Source: Zeimonas sp044507525 (lineage in GTDB: Bacteria; Pseudomonadota; Gammaproteobacteria; Burkholderiales; Burkholderiaceae_E). Taken from it: a stretch of 7,651 nucleotides of DNA. Positions 7,021 to 7,651 of the stretch are shown here, piece after piece. Both the position numbers and the translations under genes were made by a program. The stretch spans positions 1-7,651 of the forward strand of contig JBIQJM010000132.1 of assembly GCA_044507525.1 (NCBI GenBank), given 5' to 3'. How positions within the stretch are numbered: position 1 is the first letter of the stretch; each line of letters begins with the position of its first letter. The notes beneath the pieces are model-generated. The model worked only from the letters and a program-made list of their open reading frames with translations. It was not told the origin of the DNA and did not search any database.

Positions 7021-7025
7021 AGGAG
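7021..7025 (+). promoter_or_regulatory. groEL ribosome binding site
   Basis: AGGAG lies 10 nt before the groEL ATG. A second copy of the surrounding CCCAGGA stands 10 nt further upstream (7008-7014 and 7018-7024), giving two Shine-Dalgarno-like sites in the 41-nt groES-groEL gap. No terminator or promoter is visible in that gap. Confidence 0.8.
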
Positions 7026-7035
7026 AGAAATACAG

Positions 7036-7651
<616 letters not shown>

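Overview
The window is a GC-rich stretch of a proteobacterial chromosome, most likely betaproteobacterial. The main evidence is GroEL and GroES, which read like Burkholderiales/Rhodocyclales-type chaperonins (for example KPCTT and MNPMDLKRGID in GroEL, and MKLRPLHDRV at the start of GroES). Coding is almost entirely on the + strand, with strong G/C bias at third codon positions. No RNA genes, insertion sequences, CRISPR arrays or origins were seen.

Nucleotides 1-6563 are the C-terminal ~2,186 residues of one very large membrane enzyme of the NdvB/ChvB/Cgs family (cyclic beta-1,2-glucan synthase). Its start and glycosyltransferase core lie upstream of the window. The visible part runs: membrane segments, a middle 'glycoamylase-like' cyclisation-type domain interrupted by acidic low-complexity linkers, a first GH94-like beta-sandwich unit, then a second sandwich unit with a complete GH94 phosphorylase barrel.

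Nucleotides 6518-6706 are the control region of the groESL operon, and it begins inside the glucan-synthase gene. A sigma70/sigma32-type promoter (6518-6547) lies within the last codons of that gene. A near-perfect CIRCE operator (6547-6573), the binding site of the HrcA repressor, straddles its stop codon. A ~130-150 nt leader follows, containing a 12-bp palindrome and a possible hairpin that would cover the groES ribosome binding site.

Nucleotides 6707-6994 encode complete GroES, and 7036-7651 encode the first 205 residues of GroEL, cut by the window end. The two form the classical heat-shock chaperonin operon, probably under both HrcA/CIRCE repression and heat-shock sigma activation. The glucan synthase has no obvious functional link to it. 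The notable feature is the physical embedding of the groESL promoter and operator in the 3' end of the preceding gene. No wholly new system was found.
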